This document shows positions 35,020 through 43,695 of a stretch of 64,000 nt of DNA, piece after piece. The position numbers were made by a program, and so were the translations under genes. How positions within the stretch are numbered: the stretch's first letter is position 1; each line of letters begins with the position of its first letter. The stretch is taken from the NCBI RefSeq assembly GCF_037963865.1, contig NZ_CP150170.1, forward strand, positions 6,820,001 through 6,884,000. The letters run 5' to 3'. The notes under the pieces were generated by a model, which did not search any database, had not been told where the DNA came from, and saw only the letters and a program-made list of their open reading frames with translations. This stretch comes from Paenibacillus sp. FSL R10-2734. Its GTDB lineage: Bacteria; Bacillota; Bacilli; Paenibacillales; Paenibacillaceae.

Positions 35020-35243
35020 CTCAGCTCAGTTCGCTAATCAACGTTCCTCTCGTTCACTCGCTCAGTTCGCAAATCAACGTCCCTCTCAATTCACTCAGCT
35101 CAGCTCGCAAATCAACGTTCCTCTCAATTCACTCACTCAGTTCGCTAATCAACGTTCCTCTCGTTCCCTCACTCAGTTCGCTAATCAACATTCCTCTCAA
35201 TTCACTCAGTTCGCAAATCAACGTTTCACTCAGCACATCCTTC
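35020..35243. repeat. Imperfect tandem repeat array, about six units of 33-43 bp
   Basis: Core CTCAGTTCGCTAATCAACGT followed by TCCTCTCAATTCACTCA recurs six times with unit lengths between about 33 and 43. One forward frame (35001-35291) stays open through it, reading a SLSSLINVPL-like repeat, but has no ribosome site and is not called as a gene. Confidence 0.9.
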
Positions 35244-35313
35244 AGCACCTACTCAGTAGTTCTACTCATTGTCCCTTCTTTATGCCCCTAACTCTGTATC
35301 CAAACACATCATC

Positions 35314-35835
35314 TCATCTGTCGCTTTCTTGCGTAAACTCGGCTAACCTACGGTAAATCTCTACAATTTCCTCCATCGGCATCCTCACCAATCCACTTGA
35401 GGATGGTGCTACGAATTCACGCACACCATCTACCTTCGGAGGTACATCCGCTTGGAGTCCCCAGTTAGCTTTAGTCCTACGGCTAAACTCTGTATATACC
35501 CCTTTTCCAACAAAGCAAGCCACCTGTGGGCGATATAGTTCCAACTTAGTACGAAGCAATTCACGGCCCTCATTATATTCTTCACGTGTAATGTCGTCGA
35601 TTCCACGTGTGGGCCTGGCAACAATATTCGTAAAACCATAGCCCAGCTTAATCAGATCCCCATCCTCAGACGCATCGTACAACCGAGGAGTAAGTCCCGA
35701 CTGATGTAAGATTCTCCAAAAATTATTTCGTGGATTCGCGTAGTGATGTCCTACCTCGCCAGAACGAATACTCGGGTTAAAACCAATAAATACAATCTGT
35801 AATCCGTGATCTAGGTGATCTGAGATTCCATCCAT
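35314..35835 (-). CDS. mug: Mug/TDG-type mismatch-specific uracil-DNA glycosylase
   Basis: 173 residues. IVFIGFNPSIRSGEVGHHYA (family G-x-NPG..S region, here NPS) and NPRNNFWRILHQSGL open the fold; IVARPTRGIDDIT and VAPSSSGLVRMP (the PSxSG(L)xR loop that wedges into the DNA) close it. Excises uracil or similar bases opposite G. AGGAGGCAGAATCAC sits before the ATG at 35835; the longer frame to 35943 would overlap kptA. It is the last gene of the RNA-repair operon, 40 bases after kptA; a role in RNA repair is not implied by the family. Confidence 0.88.
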   Translation of the reverse strand: MDGISDHLDHGLQIVFIGFNPSIRSGEVGHHYANPRNNFWRILHQSGLTPRLYDASEDGDLIKLGYGFTNIVARPTRGIDDITREEYNEGRELLRTKLELYRPQVACFVGKGVYTEFSRRTKANWGLQADVPPKVDGVREFVAPSSSGLVRMPMEEIVEIYRRLAEFTQESDR

Positions 35836-35875
35836 GTGATTCTGCCTCCTAACCAAACGACGATCTAGTGGTAAC

Positions 35876-36430
35876 TTATGGGTTATACACATTAAGACAG
35901 GAAGGTGGAATAGAATCCGCCAACCATACCTCATTACCCGCAAAATAAAAACTCACACCCATTTGACCAGCGCTAATCGTATCAACAGTCAGTAGTATCA
36001 ATTTCCCTCTCCGACTTCCGGCCAGACTGGCAAAATGAGTCCCCTCAGACAAATGAACATATTGGCGTCCCATTGATTGGAGTCCCTCTTCCAAAATAGC
36101 AGAAAGAATACCTGCATGGGTTCCGTGATATAGCGTAGGTGGCGGAGTTCCCGGCTCGTAGGTAATTTTGGTATGACTATGCCCGTACCGGGCTTTGATT
36201 CGGTCTCCTTCGATTTCAAATCGCTGCTTCTCGCAACTTGTAACCACATGCTGGATTTCTCCCACAGTCACCCCGGACCATCTAGGAGCTTTCACAAGCA
36301 CGGACAACAAATCGTCCAACGTACAGGAACCATCCTCCGGGTCCAAAATAAGGCCATATTGCTCCGGAGTATGCCTGAGCAATTTAGTCATAAATTTACT
36401 TAACAACACTTCAGTAGCATTGCTCATCAT
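35876..36430 (-). CDS. kptA: RNA 2'-phosphotransferase (Tpt1/KptA)
   Basis: 184 residues. Transfers an internal RNA 2'-phosphate to NAD+, leaving 2'-OH RNA, ADP-ribose 1'',2''-cyclic phosphate and nicotinamide. Motifs: LLSKFMTKLLRHTPEQYGL (RNA-lobe S-K-x-L-x-x-x-LRH-x-P), DRIKARYGHS (R-x-x-x-GHS), TLYHGT and QYVHLSE of the ADP-ribosyltransferase lobe. GAGGTGGAAATATA precedes the ATG pair. It lies 38 bases after Pnkp on the same strand, an informative context since bacterial KptA usually has no clear substrate. Confidence 0.93.
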   Translation of the reverse strand: MMSNATEVLLSKFMTKLLRHTPEQYGLILDPEDGSCTLDDLLSVLVKAPRWSGVTVGEIQHVVTSCEKQRFEIEGDRIKARYGHSHTKITYEPGTPPPTLYHGTHAGILSAILEEGLQSMGRQYVHLSEGTHFASLAGSRRGKLILLTVDTISAGQMGVSFYFAGNEVWLADSIPPSCLNVYNP

Positions 36431-36468
36431 TATATTTCCACCTCAATTCACTACTCATTTCTATTATT

Positions 36469-39090
36469 CTACAGCCGCGGATCAACTGGATCAGACTCCA
36501 GCGACAATGCAGCAAGCACACATTCGTGTACTCGTTCTATCGGCTCTTTACGAATAAACCTTTCCACAGATTCCCGGCTAAGTGCACATTCCATTAAAGC
36601 ATGGCGCTCTTTTTTGCTTGTCTTGCGCTGCTTGAGGCGTACTAGATTGTCCTGCTCTAAATAATCTATCCCATAGATAATATGCAGATATTTACGCCCT
36701 CTCACCTTGAGTGCAGGTTGAACCAACTTATCTCCATGACGTGTTATAAAAGTTTCCGGCTTGATGACAATCCCTTCATGCCCATCCTCCGTCATTTCCT
36801 CCCACCAACGGATAACCTGCTCCTCATCAGCTTCGTTAGAAACTGTGCGGTATTCAGTCTCCATAAACAACGGTGACACCTCAGCTAGCTCACGATTATG
36901 TTCCATATGCCAAAGATGGCTGTGTTCAAAAAAAGTTCTGCCGCTATGTGCAAGGGTGTGGAAGGGGGCAATCTTAATCCCGTCTAATCCATTTACGTCC
37001 CAGCAATATTTTTGGAAAGCCTCCTTAAAAAGATGAGCATTCTGGAGCTTTCCCTCCATTTCCAGGATCCACGAGGCAACATCTCGTCCTGACCGTTCAG
37101 CCTCACGCAGCTTTTCCAAAAGATGCTCCCGATCCAGCAAAGCAGCTTCAGCCACATGCGCATATTGAGAGGAAATCAGCTCACGCGCTTTCAAGTTCCA
37201 CGGTACGATCTCCGCATCCAGGAGCAGCAAATCCGTGTTATTTTCCGCAAAATAATTCGCCCCTACGAGATCCTCGTTCAGCCTACGTAACACTTCAGCT
37301 TCAGTATCCCTGTCAAAAAAAGCTCGGCCTGTACGTGTATAAATCGTACCTAACGTCGGTCTACCCACATACGATAGCGCCGCCTCTTCATCCCGGAATA
37401 ATAACAGGATGGCCCGGCTGCCCATATGTTTTTTCTCCGCAATCATTGTCTTAACACCTTGTGCCCGGAAATAAGCAAAAGCTTCACGTGGATGCTCCAA
37501 ATAGTTCTCATCCATAGACACTGAAGGCGGCGGACTCATGGTCGGTGGGATATACACCAGTTCCTCTAGCGGAACCGTGAAGTGAGAGACCGTATCTATC
37601 GCTGCTTTAACGAATTCTCCACGCACAGTCACCTCTCCATAAAGGTCCGTCTGAACTGAATAGCCCTCTACAAATTTACGCAGATTAGGTGGCGAGAATC
37701 TCCCCCGCTCCCAGCGAATCAACGGACTATCTGGGTCACCTGCATAATCACGCTTTGCTTTAACACTAACAAATTGTTGTTCAGGATAACGGTACGCAGT
37801 TAACGACCCGCCAAAAACAGCGCCTTGATCGATGTTCACTGTATTTTTCACCACTGTAGGGAAAGGTCTAGGATCATGCCCCCAGACGATGATTTCTCCG
37901 GATTCATGTTCGACATACCATTCTTTCCTTACAGGAGCCCCCTTGCCGTCCATACCATCCGTGTCCCCGTATCGGCAGAAGTCCTGAATCCGCTTTGACT
38001 GTTTGCCGATATACTCGTCGCGAATTCCTGCATGGGCAACTACGACCCGCCGCACGCCATTACGGCCAAACAACAAATGGCTAGGTGCGGACAACAGAAA
38101 CTGCTTGAGTTCTTCCCTAAGCCTTTTTGCTTCCTCATCCCCTGCTTCTAGCGCAAATGCCTCCAGCTCAGCGGCGATTTTCTCATCTCCATGACTCAAT
38201 GTAACTTTGCGGCCATCTAGGTAACGGGCGATTTTCCAGCCATGGTTGCTGTCGATCATACGAGCGATTCCAGCATCAACATGCTTTTTCCAAAACCTCA
38301 TCGTCTTCAACGATTCCGGCCCCCGGCTCATCACATCGCCCACAGAGATTAACAGTCTACCATCGGGGTGTTTGTACAGCCCTTGCTCGTCTTCCTTATA
38401 ATCCAATCTTTCCAGCAGCTCGATCATCTCTTCGTAACAACCATGAATGTCGCCGACAATATCAAGTCCTGCGCCGATTTCAACCCATAATGGATTCCGC
38501 TTACGTCCAAAAAGCATCGCCTCAGTATTTTTCAAAAAATAAGTTGAAGTGAAGCCCTCGTCCTTAATACTGCGCAACGAACGCTTGAACTGTCCGTATT
38601 GTTGTTTGACCCGCTGGCGACCGCGTGGATGCTCACGCTGAATATCCCGCTCTAGCAGCGTTTCCTCTGGAACATCGAGCACCCAAGCCATACATGGAAC
38701 ATTATGCTTATCTGCTAAATCTAAATATTGCTTTCGATATTCTTCTTGCAGATGTGTAGCATCCACCAGCGTCAGCTTTCCTAGTCGGCAGCGCATGGCA
38801 ATCGTTGAGTTCATTGCTTCAAATGCTAGGCTCGAGAGCAGCTGATAATCATTAAAAATAATATCCGCTTCCTCGCGGGGACGATTCGTCCAATCCATAA
38901 AATCAGTGTCACCAAGCATAGTACGGTAATCATCTGATGAGACGATTTCACTCTGCAATAGCGTTCCTTCATCCACTAATCTTCGCAGTAAAGTGGTCTT
39001 GCCACTATTAGAGGGACCCACTAGCACAATAATTCCTGCATGCGGAAAAGAAATAGTTCTCTGCCTTTCCTTTTGCTCTTCCATAGTCAT
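36469..39090 (-). CDS. pnkp: Polynucleotide kinase-phosphatase-ligase (bacterial Pnkp)
   Basis: 873 residues in three modules. Kinase (about 1-180): P-loop GPSNSGKT at 25-32 and SSDDYR. Metallophosphatase (about 205-480): DIVGDIHGCYEEM, SVGDVMSRGPES, SNHGWK and VVAHAGIRDEY. Ligase/adenylyltransferase (about 500-873): nucleotide-accepting Lys in EKKHMGSRAIL, and EGIVIKPE and LKVRGRKYL downstream. Pnkp heals both ends of a broken RNA and seals it, but needs its Hen1 partner for sealing. Its ATG overlaps the hen1 stop (TAATG) with GGGAGGGGACATTGTA before it, fixing the start and implying coupled synthesis. All key motifs look intact. Confidence 0.96.
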   Translation of the reverse strand: MTMEEQKERQRTISFPHAGIIVLVGPSNSGKTTLLRRLVDEGTLLQSEIVSSDDYRTMLGDTDFMDWTNRPREEADIIFNDYQLLSSLAFEAMNSTIAMRCRLGKLTLVDATHLQEEYRKQYLDLADKHNVPCMAWVLDVPEETLLERDIQREHPRGRQRVKQQYGQFKRSLRSIKDEGFTSTYFLKNTEAMLFGRKRNPLWVEIGAGLDIVGDIHGCYEEMIELLERLDYKEDEQGLYKHPDGRLLISVGDVMSRGPESLKTMRFWKKHVDAGIARMIDSNHGWKIARYLDGRKVTLSHGDEKIAAELEAFALEAGDEEAKRLREELKQFLLSAPSHLLFGRNGVRRVVVAHAGIRDEYIGKQSKRIQDFCRYGDTDGMDGKGAPVRKEWYVEHESGEIIVWGHDPRPFPTVVKNTVNIDQGAVFGGSLTAYRYPEQQFVSVKAKRDYAGDPDSPLIRWERGRFSPPNLRKFVEGYSVQTDLYGEVTVRGEFVKAAIDTVSHFTVPLEELVYIPPTMSPPPSVSMDENYLEHPREAFAYFRAQGVKTMIAEKKHMGSRAILLLFRDEEAALSYVGRPTLGTIYTRTGRAFFDRDTEAEVLRRLNEDLVGANYFAENNTDLLLLDAEIVPWNLKARELISSQYAHVAEAALLDREHLLEKLREAERSGRDVASWILEMEGKLQNAHLFKEAFQKYCWDVNGLDGIKIAPFHTLAHSGRTFFEHSHLWHMEHNRELAEVSPLFMETEYRTVSNEADEEQVIRWWEEMTEDGHEGIVIKPETFITRHGDKLVQPALKVRGRKYLHIIYGIDYLEQDNLVRLKQRKTSKKERHALMECALSRESVERFIRKEPIERVHECVLAALSLESDPVDPRL

Positions 39091-40472
39091 TACAATGTCC
39101 CCTCCCTACTAAAAATCGCCATCTGCGTCGGGTAACCAAAAGTGTCCGAAGCTTCGCCAATCCCTTTAAAATCAACTGAATAATCAAAGGCACTCGTCCA
39201 TCGTTTACACCAAGCGGAGAATTCCTCGCGCCCCCATTCAAAACGGTGATCACCATGCCGCATTTCTTCCGCATTCATCTCATACACCTCGTTATACTCC
39301 TTGTTCGGTGTAGTCAGGATCAATACCTTAGGACGATATTCCGTCAAAATAGTCTCCATCACTCGGGCCAACCTATATTCGTCTATATGCTCAATAACCT
39401 CACAGAGGATCATAATATCCTTGTTGCGCAGCGATTCATCGAAGTAGAACAAAGAACCTGTAACTGGCGTTGGAACTGTAACTCCCGCCCTGTCTTCAAG
39501 CTTCGAGAAACGATCCATTGCTCGCAGCTGTGAGTTTGCGGAAGGCTCAACCGCCCAGATCTGCTTAACACCCGGCACACTTCCGAGTCTTGCCGAAAGC
39601 TTCCCTTCACCGGAACCAAAATCAACGATACTACTCCTGAAATCCAACCCTTCTACCGTTTCCGCAATCGCCGCATAACGCAGATCGTTTAATCTAACTT
39701 TAGGCTCAGCTGAAACCTCAACAGGAGTAACAGTTGCTTCTTCAGGAGAATGGGCGGATTCCACACCATCAAATTGCTTAATAAGATTAGCAAATCGTAG
39801 TGAGCGCTTGAGAATTAACGCACGTAACGGATGGCTATCCAACCAGTCCTCTCCGTATCGCTTAATTTTCTCGATTTCATCATCACTAATGAAATAATGC
39901 TTATCATCATCCAGTGCCGGAATCAGAATGAACAATTGACGAAGGGCCGTTTGCAGCGTCTGTTCTCCGCGCAGTCTAATATATCGAGCTGAACTACGGC
40001 TTTTTAAGTCAAAGGAATACATTGCATCTCCTCTTTCAAGCTCAAGCTCGTAACCGAGCGCTTGAAACAATTCCTCAACCGTGCGGTCCGGCAGATTCGA
40101 AGCTACTGGCCCAAAGGACAGCTCCAATTGAAATTTGTGATCCACCCAAGGCAAAAAAGTTTCCTTTGGCTTACCATTCAGTGCTGTGCCTAGCGCAGGA
40201 CGAATATACGAGCAGAACCGACTGCTTGTAACAAATTCCCGATCATTAATATATTGTGTGATGTCATTATGAGCGGCACTTCCTTTGACCAGAGCAATTG
40301 GATCTGGAGTAACATAGATAACGGCCTCCGTCTCTTCGTCTGAAGCGGCAGTGAACACTATACGCACTCTGGCTTCTTTATCGCTTCTGTCATATAAATT
40401 ATGCGGGTTTTTGGCCAGCAGATGGGACAACATCCCCGCACCTGCCCCCGTCGCCTTGATGATTAAATGCAT
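39090..40472 (-). CDS. hen1: 3'-terminal RNA ribose 2'-O-methyltransferase Hen1
   Basis: 460 residues. N-terminal domain (about 1-240), which binds and supports the ligase of Pnkp, starts at MHLIIKATGAGAGMLSHLL. The C-terminal methyltransferase (about 260-460) has VDFGSGEGKLSARL (SAM loop), EVIEHIDEYRLARV and HGDHRFEWGREEF, giving the E-x-x-E-H...H metal ligands of Hen1. It marks the 3' end at the break with a 2'-O-methyl group, so the repaired RNA resists a second cut. An ATG three codons upstream is too close to AAGGAGAG; 40472 matches family N-termini, with longer-than-usual spacing. Confidence 0.95.
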   Translation of the reverse strand: MHLIIKATGAGAGMLSHLLAKNPHNLYDRSDKEARVRIVFTAASDEETEAVIYVTPDPIALVKGSAAHNDITQYINDREFVTSSRFCSYIRPALGTALNGKPKETFLPWVDHKFQLELSFGPVASNLPDRTVEELFQALGYELELERGDAMYSFDLKSRSSARYIRLRGEQTLQTALRQLFILIPALDDDKHYFISDDEIEKIKRYGEDWLDSHPLRALILKRSLRFANLIKQFDGVESAHSPEEATVTPVEVSAEPKVRLNDLRYAAIAETVEGLDFRSSIVDFGSGEGKLSARLGSVPGVKQIWAVEPSANSQLRAMDRFSKLEDRAGVTVPTPVTGSLFYFDESLRNKDIMILCEVIEHIDEYRLARVMETILTEYRPKVLILTTPNKEYNEVYEMNAEEMRHGDHRFEWGREEFSAWCKRWTSAFDYSVDFKGIGEASDTFGYPTQMAIFSREGTL

Positions 40473-40510
40473 TAACTTCATCTCTCCTTAACCATTATTG
40501 AACTGCAGAC

Positions 40511-41314
40511 TTACCAGCTCCACTTCCCTGTTTCTCCCCAAACCTCAATCAATGCTGATCGGAATAAATCATCCAACGCTTCATCCGTAATGCCAACACT
40601 CTGTTCAAAAGCAGAAGCAACCGCCTCGAAATGAGCAATTCGGTCCTCCAAGTACATGTTGATAACGTCCAAGCGCGGCTCTAGATTTAGCTCATCACCG
40701 GACATCTTGCGAGTTAACAGGTTCTGCACATTTTCCTGTAATTCTGAACCTTGTGGGATCAGGTCTTGTACAAGCTCATTAAAATTGAGCGGTGGCACTT
40801 CGTTATATTTTTCAATCCAGGCGCACGCAAGGAGTGGTCTTAATACATAAAAGTACTTCTTAAGCTTGACCTCGCTGCCTTGCAGATAATCACGGTAATT
40901 TCCTCGCGCCATGTTCAAATAATGGTAAATGCAGGATTTAGGCGAAAAGCTTTGCGGCGAGAGCGCACGTATACTTTCGGCTACAGAGTACTTTTCTTCA
41001 TAGCGGATCGGTGATTCCAGCCATTCCAATAGAGGCGGGTTCGATTTTCGAAATAAATTAAGGCCCTTCTTTAAATCCCAACCGTTAATATCGAGCATGT
41101 CACTAATGGGGCGCTCTATAACATCCCTGCGCTCAAATATGGATAAGTACGCCTCTGGTCTCCGTATGTATAAGAATCTAACATCATAATCACTACCCTT
41201 GGATGGAAATCCCCAGGCCCGACTGCCTGATTCACACGCATACAGAATGCGAACATGTTCTTCAGATTCAATGGACCGAAGCTGCTGGATGATCGATTGA
41301 TGTATTTCTGTCAT
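40511..41314 (-). CDS. YcgL-type nucleotidyltransferase of the RNA-repair operon
   Basis: 267 residues of the DNA polymerase beta superfamily. ACESGSRAWGFPSKGSDYDV holds the GS-x-x-x-G...D-x-D catalytic core; WDLKKGLNLFRKSNPPLLEW and a helical C-terminal half follow, as in Bacillus YcgL. The reaction is unknown; members sit beside Pnkp/Hen1 genes in several bacteria. AGGGAGGAAATAAA precedes the ATG. It is the first gene of the operon, and only 33 bases separate its ATG from a terminator-like hairpin, leaving no room for a promoter between them. Confidence 0.88.
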   Translation of the reverse strand: MTEIHQSIIQQLRSIESEEHVRILYACESGSRAWGFPSKGSDYDVRFLYIRRPEAYLSIFERRDVIERPISDMLDINGWDLKKGLNLFRKSNPPLLEWLESPIRYEEKYSVAESIRALSPQSFSPKSCIYHYLNMARGNYRDYLQGSEVKLKKYFYVLRPLLACAWIEKYNEVPPLNFNELVQDLIPQGSELQENVQNLLTRKMSGDELNLEPRLDVINMYLEDRIAHFEAVASAFEQSVGITDEALDDLFRSALIEVWGETGKWSW

Positions 41315-41346
41315 TTTATTTCCTCCCTTTTAACCTTCAAAATATG

Positions 41347-41378
41347 CAAAAAGACCATGGACTCTATCGTCCATGGTC
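41347..41378 (-). terminator. Terminator or attenuator hairpin before the RNA-repair operon
   Basis: Perfect 9-bp stem GACCATGGA/TCCATGGTC with an 8-base loop, followed on the minus strand by TTTTTG. It follows a 40-codon ORF and lies 33 bases ahead of the YcgL-type start codon. Confidence 0.85.
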
Positions 41379-41424
41379 GGGCTTCACCTAATTACAGATA
41401 TATTTACCGGATAATCATGTAATG

Positions 41425-41547
41425 TTATTTAACCGGAAATGAATACACTGGTTCTGAGGCTGACCTGTAAGCCAAGGTGATAGATGGAAGAATATATGGA
41501 TAAACATTATACAAAAACGAAAATTGATTATTCATATTCTCATTCAT
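41425..41547 (-). CDS. Small ORF, 40 codons: leader peptide or free small peptide
   Basis: Not recognised. The product starts MNENMNNQFSFLYNVYPYIL and ends SEPVYSFPVK; it has five Tyr, four Pro and no Cys. GGGGGTAAGGACAG precedes the ATG. A promoter with a consensus -35 lies upstream and a hairpin with T run 46 bases after the stop, so it has the layout either of a monocistronic small gene or of an attenuator leader for the RNA-repair operon. It was found by reading the gap; coding is not proven. Confidence 0.5.
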   Translation of the reverse strand: MNENMNNQFSFLYNVYPYILPSITLAYRSASEPVYSFPVK

Positions 41548-41612
41548 CTGTCCTTACCCCCTGATCAATTTATATTTACTCAGCTCTATTTAATACCTAA
41601 CATCTCTCCAAA

Positions 41613-41642
41613 AGCATAAACTAACTATCCAGTTATTGTCAA
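41613..41642 (-). promoter_or_regulatory. Promoter upstream of the small ORF
   Basis: Consensus TTGACA (41637-41642), 18-base spacer, TATGCT (41613-41618) on the minus strand, between the ABC permease stop and the small ORF. Transcription would start near 41606, about 60 bases ahead of the ORF. Confidence 0.6.
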
Positions 41643-41676
41643 CAGATAGCCTTTTATATATAATCTTCTGCGCACC

Positions 41677-43695
41677 TTATTTCAACAAAGCCTTCAGCCC
41701 AGGCGTTAAATCGGACTCTTTTAACATCACGAAATCCGTATAACCTCCCTTATATACCATCTTGATGAGATAGTCGCTGTTTTTATACGAATAGGATCGT
41801 TGCTGTTTTAAAATGTCCGCTAGCACTGCCTTGTCCTCTGTATCGATGACTTGATTCTCTTTGCCCGCAAGTTCCAATAATGGATCAGGATCATATACAT
41901 TTTCAGCCGAACGCTTATGATCAATCTTCACAAGCTTCGCGGACTCTACATCCTCAGCGTTAGTACGAACCTTGTCAGCGTAGCCTTTTTCCTCCATCCA
42001 TTTCTCCAGCTCGTGATAGGAAGCGGACCATGAATAATTGAAGAAGGTGCTACTCCCAATACCATCAATATTAACAATAGGTGATATATTCGCCACTGCC
42101 GCCTTATCATTCGTTTGATCATCAAACGACATGCTCAGGATTTCTTTTTTCAAAATCGCCTTGAATTCCGTTATTTCTGCAGGATCTGAGATGACCACTT
42201 GTTTGTTTAGATTTCCTACCGAATTATTAATCCGAATAAGATCAATATCCTTTTCCAATTGTGAAACGGCATACTGCGCACGCTTGAATCCTTCAGACTC
42301 CATTACAGCTTTCAGTTCTGGTTCGAACCCTTTTAATGGCACCAAATATCTCCTCAGCATCTCTCGGCCATTATCCAAGCTATACGCTACAGTAAACGAT
42401 TGATATTGATTATAGTCATAATAAGGTTTGGATGATTTATTCTCCGGACGAATCGTCGCAACGGCTTGATGAAGTTTTCGGACAGCTTCGATATACTGTT
42501 TATCTTTAGAAAAAAGATCCTCATCCGTTAAAAAATTGCCTCCATACGAATCTTCCGCCCTGTTATACATCCAATAGCTGCTACCCGCAAACACACCACT
42601 GATTTTGTCTTCAGAAGGCACTCTATTTTCATACCCGGTTAATCCTGATGCAGGAATATATAAGAGAAGACCTAACAATGCAGTATAAATTGCAAATTCA
42701 ACAGGCACCTTACGAGTCACAATCTGCCAAGTTTTACGAATGATCATTTCTGCTGCAATATAGCCGACAATCGCTCCAATAGCGTATCCACTAATGACCC
42801 ATCCTATCTGCTGATGCTTCATTTGCGCGAAATAGTTACCCGCAATAAGCATACAGCAAATCATGATTCCCGCTTTAAAAAGAGGATTAAAATACACGAA
42901 TGCAATGGCCTGACCTGCTTTTTCCGAATGCCGTTTACGGTATAACAGATAGGATAATCCAATAAACAAAGCAGACAATCCTCCATAAATCCACAATTCT
43001 ACTGAACTAAAAGGATTACCTGAAATATTCATCATTCGAATAAAAGGAGACCAATTATCTAGATTGTTATGGTACGCGGACAGCTCAGGATAACCATATA
43101 AATACATCGATAAATGGCTATCCATTAGAAAGATCCCCACTGACGGAAGGAGGAGAAGAGCATAAATTATGATTCCCTGTAAAACAGATTGACCTGAGCA
43201 TATTCCAACAAAGACACTGAGACAGAACAGGAACAGCGTAAGGACAGTTACCGCGATACACCAGCTCCAAATTTCATTCCCCTGAAAAATATACAAGTTC
43301 CCGCCCCACTGCCTAACCAACGCCACAACTGCAGCTGTCAGCCATACGGGAATCAGAAGCAGAAGCAAACCACTAACTAGATGTGAGGTTAGCAAATGCT
43401 CGCGACGAAGAGGCAAGCTATGCCACATATCTGATGGCGATTTCGTTTGCAGGTAATAGAATAAAAATAGGCCCGCAACAACAGGGATGCTTACAATGAA
43501 TATCATCTGCATTTCACCTGTAACACGGAATAAATGATCAATCTCCTGCGGCACCGCATTAGGATTATTACTCATGAACATCTGCAGCGGAAGCGCAAAC
43601 AAAAGACCGAGTGCATATATAATTCCGATCCAACCGTGCTGGCGGAAGTTCTGGCGAATGATGCTGCTATTAAAGAAGTATCGGCTGCGCGTCAT
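41677..43695 (-). CDS. ABC transporter permease (YtrC/YtrD-like)
   Basis: 672 residues. Residues about 1-360 contain roughly ten membrane spans, with LQTKSPSDMWHSLPLRREHL after span 2, the signature loop of Ytr-type and ABC2-like permeases; the C-terminal about 300 residues are a soluble, probably extracellular region without clear motifs. It pairs with the ATPase encoded just before. The frame starts at 43716, but GGGGATGCCGGAT before the ATG at 43695 is the better site; either start overlaps the ATPase gene end. Substrate unknown; B. subtilis ytr genes respond to cell-wall antibiotics. Confidence 0.8.
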   Translation of the reverse strand: MTRSRYFFNSSIIRQNFRQHGWIGIIYALGLLFALPLQMFMSNNPNAVPQEIDHLFRVTGEMQMIFIVSIPVVAGLFLFYYLQTKSPSDMWHSLPLRREHLLTSHLVSGLLLLLIPVWLTAAVVALVRQWGGNLYIFQGNEIWSWCIAVTVLTLFLFCLSVFVGICSGQSVLQGIIIYALLLLPSVGIFLMDSHLSMYLYGYPELSAYHNNLDNWSPFIRMMNISGNPFSSVELWIYGGLSALFIGLSYLLYRKRHSEKAGQAIAFVYFNPLFKAGIMICCMLIAGNYFAQMKHQQIGWVISGYAIGAIVGYIAAEMIIRKTWQIVTRKVPVEFAIYTALLGLLLYIPASGLTGYENRVPSEDKISGVFAGSSYWMYNRAEDSYGGNFLTDEDLFSKDKQYIEAVRKLHQAVATIRPENKSSKPYYDYNQYQSFTVAYSLDNGREMLRRYLVPLKGFEPELKAVMESEGFKRAQYAVSQLEKDIDLIRINNSVGNLNKQVVISDPAEITEFKAILKKEILSMSFDDQTNDKAAVANISPIVNIDGIGSSTFFNYSWSASYHELEKWMEEKGYADKVRTNAEDVESAKLVKIDHKRSAENVYDPDPLLELAGKENQVIDTEDKAVLADILKQQRSYSYKNSDYLIKMVYKGGYTDFVMLKESDLTPGLKALLK

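Noticed and set aside
35001..35291. Repeat-protein ORF of 97 codons on the plus strand
   Set aside because: No ribosome site, lies wholly in a noncoding repeat array with uneven unit length.
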